64,000 bases of DNA from NCBI GenBank assembly GCA_950022655.1, contig OX465579.1:39349950-39413949 (forward strand), in the 5' to 3' direction. Shown here in pieces: positions 61,965 through 64,000 of this stretch. The translations under genes were made by a program, and so were the position numbers. This DNA comes from Alentia gelatinosa (lineage: Eukaryota > Annelida > Polychaeta > Phyllodocida > Polynoidae). Position 1 is the first letter of the stretch. Each line of letters opens with the position of its first letter. A model generated the notes under the pieces. It saw only the letters and a list, made by a program, of their open reading frames with translations, did not search any database and had not been told where the DNA came from.

Positions 61965-62078
61965 AATTGTGTCATTGACTCAGCTCTTCTGGGTGGTGCA
62001 TCTATATATCTTCTTAATAAAATGCACAACGTCCAGAATAGAGGCCTCAGAATTTGTACCAGGGCATTGATTGGATAA
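61965..62078 (+). pseudogene. Short non-LTR reverse transcriptase fragment
   Basis: The frame reads NCVIDSALLGGASIYLLNKM then HNVQNRGLRICTRALIG before a TAA. This matches the C-terminal segment of non-LTR RTs, where a Tyr-Cys motif is followed by LNKLQxLQNRALR. Nothing of the element remains on either side, so it is an isolated remnant. Confidence 0.6.
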
Positions 62079-62579
62079 TTTAGTATTGTCACTGCACGAA
62101 ACTAACGACTTTATTCATACATGCGCCATCGCAGCATCACACATATCGGCGGTAAATCTACTTGTATCCATTTGTATACACCTGTAATCCACACAAGTGT
62201 ATGAGGCGTATACAAGATTGTTTCCTTGGGTATACGGACGCGTCTTGGCTGTATTTCACACCTGGCGGATCTGAGAGGAAATATAATCTGCGCAACATAT
62301 ATATGCTGGGTGTATACAGGATTAAAAAAGGAAGAAGAAAAAGAAAGTTGGTGCAGGGGCCGGGCGGGGGCCGGGTGGCCGGGAGTTGAAGTCGGGATCA
62401 GTCCACACACTAGGGTGGGGCAGGGGTCTGTGTGAGGGCTTCAGTGTTGGTTGAGTGGGCGTAGGGTGTTTGGGGGGGGGGGGGGGGGGCATGGCGGGTC
62501 AGTGTTGGCGCAACCTCGAGAGGAGCGGGAGCAGCAGCGGCCCGCCCGAAGTCCTCCGCCCGATTCCGCCACAGCTCCC

Positions 62580-62626
62580 CCTCACAGCCACCCTCACAGC
62601 CACCCTCACAGCCACCCTCACAGCCG
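62580..62626 (+). repeat. 12-bp tandem repeat
   Basis: About four copies of cacagccaccct in a GC-rich patch that also holds an 18-nt G run at 62472-62489. Confidence 0.85.
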
Positions 62627-62913
62627 GCTGGCGTACTCTTGGGTGTTGGTAGAGGTAAAGGCTTACATGGAGAACCCTACAGAAGAATGGTGTTTGAAAG
62701 TAAAATCTAAAAATTTAAAAACCAATAAAGGCTGGGTTTATTATGTGTATTGACGGGAGATAATAAATAGGGTTTTAGAACAATTTTATAACCAAAATTG
62801 ATATAATAACATTGGATTTTTCATATACCAAGGACTTAATGACTAAGGGAAAATGAAATATGCTACCAGTGGTGTCCCCAAGTGGCAGAGATCTGAACTA
62901 TTGGATAGTGGTG

Positions 62914-63091
62914 TACAGTAAAACCCCAGCTTAAGGGCACACCTTCCGTTCCAAGCGAAGTGTTCCCTTAAGCGAGGTCCCCCTTAAGCGGGGTTGAAAT
63001 GAACTAAATCAAGATTCCTGTTCCGAAAAAACTGCCCCTTAAGCGAGGTGTCCCCTTAAGCGAGGTGTCCCAGAAGCGGGGTTTTACTGTA
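62914..63091. mobile_element. TACAGTAAAACCCC MITE, 178 bp
   Basis: Starts tacagtaaaaccccagctta and ends gcggggttttactgta, with TA at both ends and inner gtccccttaagcgagg repeats. It is a compact relative of 14710-15594 and 18950-19142. Confidence 0.8.
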
Positions 63092-63131
63092 TATATAACA
63101 GAATAAGGCGTATATATATATATATGAATCA

Positions 63132-63686
63132 GGGCCCCGTTGCTCCTGTTATTGTGGTATCGCTAGCTATAATCGGATCGCAATTTTATTTTTATGATTA
63201 CTTTAACGATCCGACTGAAAAAGCGTTGCTCCTGTAATATCGGATCGTATCCCTTTATCCCCGCGGTATCGCTATTTTTTACGATGCGATAGCGATACAA
63301 CAATTCAGGAGCACATATTGAATGAGACAGGGGAAGATTCATTAGTTTATTAATTGAATACAGATGGCATCACAGTTAAAACTGATCTGGCACCTGGTGG
63401 TGTGCATCGCTATTTCCTATACGTAGAAGAATAAGTGGCGGGGGTTGGTAGTGCCACCATGGATCGTTATTTGAAATATCAGACAAAGCTGTATTTAATC
63501 CATAGCGATACGATCCGCAGTGCTGTGAAGGTCCGCGTAAAAAGTATCGCTAAAAGCCGTATTTTACGCAGCGATGCGGCTATGCGATTACGACACGATC
63601 CGCAAAATTTCTGGAGCAACGTTTAGGCTCTCGGATCGCTATTCTGCGATCCGCAGCTCTGTCGTAATCCTGGAGCAACGGGGCCC
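63132..63686. mobile_element. Element bounded by GGGCCCCGTTGCTCC inverted ends
   Basis: Perfect 15-bp inverted termini gggccccgttgctcc and ggagcaacggggccc. The interior carries many ggatcg/cgatcc words and no transposase. An aggcgtatatat...gaatcagg motif lies on both sides (63106-63133 and 63687-63706). The 63-codon frame inside is not supported as a gene. A PIF/Harbinger-type MITE is likely by its ends, by inference. Confidence 0.7.
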
Positions 63687-64000
63687 AGGCGTATATATGA
63701 ATCAGGCGCCTACAGATAAGGCGTATACACACGGGGAATAGGACAACCTTGTATACGCAAAAGTATACCTATATACGCCGTTCGCATATATATTTGTAAA
63801 GTGGTTAGTTTCGTGCATTGTGTTCATCTGCGTATACTGTGTTGAGTTGAGTGGTTATCTTCTCCTAGACATTCAGTAGAATTCCACATAGGACAGTTCA
63901 AGCAACGTTGTCGGATCTCCTGTCTTTATATGAATATATGAGAGAAGGGGGAGTACATGGTTATGGTGTTTTGAATGATGACAAAATGCAATAGATATAC
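63687..64000. other. Right edge spacer
   Basis: Several gcgtatac and gtatacgc words (63720-63840) give weak palindromes. No gene was recognised before the window ends. Confidence 0.5.

Noticed and set aside
63435..63626. 63-codon frame in the right-hand element
   Set aside because: It is built from the element's internal ggatcg/cgatcc inverted words and has no homology.

Overview
This is eukaryotic nuclear DNA, almost certainly from an invertebrate animal and plausibly a lophotrochozoan such as a mollusc. The signs are one intron-rich conserved animal gene, AT-rich spacers with long (AT)n arrays, decayed non-LTR retrotransposons, and many foldback or MITE-like elements. The species is not identifiable from the sequence, and lineage is inference only.

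Left end (93-8243, minus strand): most of the adenine DNA glycosylase gene MUTYH. Eleven exons were assembled by matching splice sites and reading phase. They give 445 codons, from the HhH-GPD N-terminus through the Fe-S cluster, the interdomain connector with its Cys motif, and the NUDIX-like 8-oxoG recognition domain. The 3' end runs off the left edge. A further 5' exon at 8048-8243 fits in phase but has no homology support. A CRE palindrome at 8864-8871 lies in a CpG-rich block that may be the promoter. One intron uses a GC-AG splice pair. The largest intron carries a decayed non-LTR retrotransposon and a foldback element.

9.1-31 kb: no convincing host gene. It holds a second retrotransposon relic (12699-14208), pogo-like MITE candidates with TACAGTAAAACCCC ends, a GC-rich element present twice, a decayed ORF with SGNH-hydrolase-like blocks (18130-18724), a minisatellite, a 304-bp tandem duplication, and two families of foldback elements with gcgtccacc-type ends.

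32.5-36.7 kb: a CpG-rich block followed by a single-exon 498-codon gene (35160-36656, plus strand). It is predicted to encode a single-pass type I membrane protein with a KCNE-like (MinK-like) layout, a long cytoplasmic tail with basic kinase-type sites, and a C-terminal class I PDZ ligand. This is the most interesting coding feature of the window.

36.7-64 kb: mostly non-coding. It holds long AT microsatellites, a 7-mer GC repeat that could form G-quadruplexes, inverted copies of families seen further left, two elements bounded by GGGCCC inverted ends, a short RT fragment (61965-62078) and another TACAGTAAAACCCC element. No rRNA, CRISPR, prokaryotic operon or confident tRNA was seen. The two genes show no functional link to each other.
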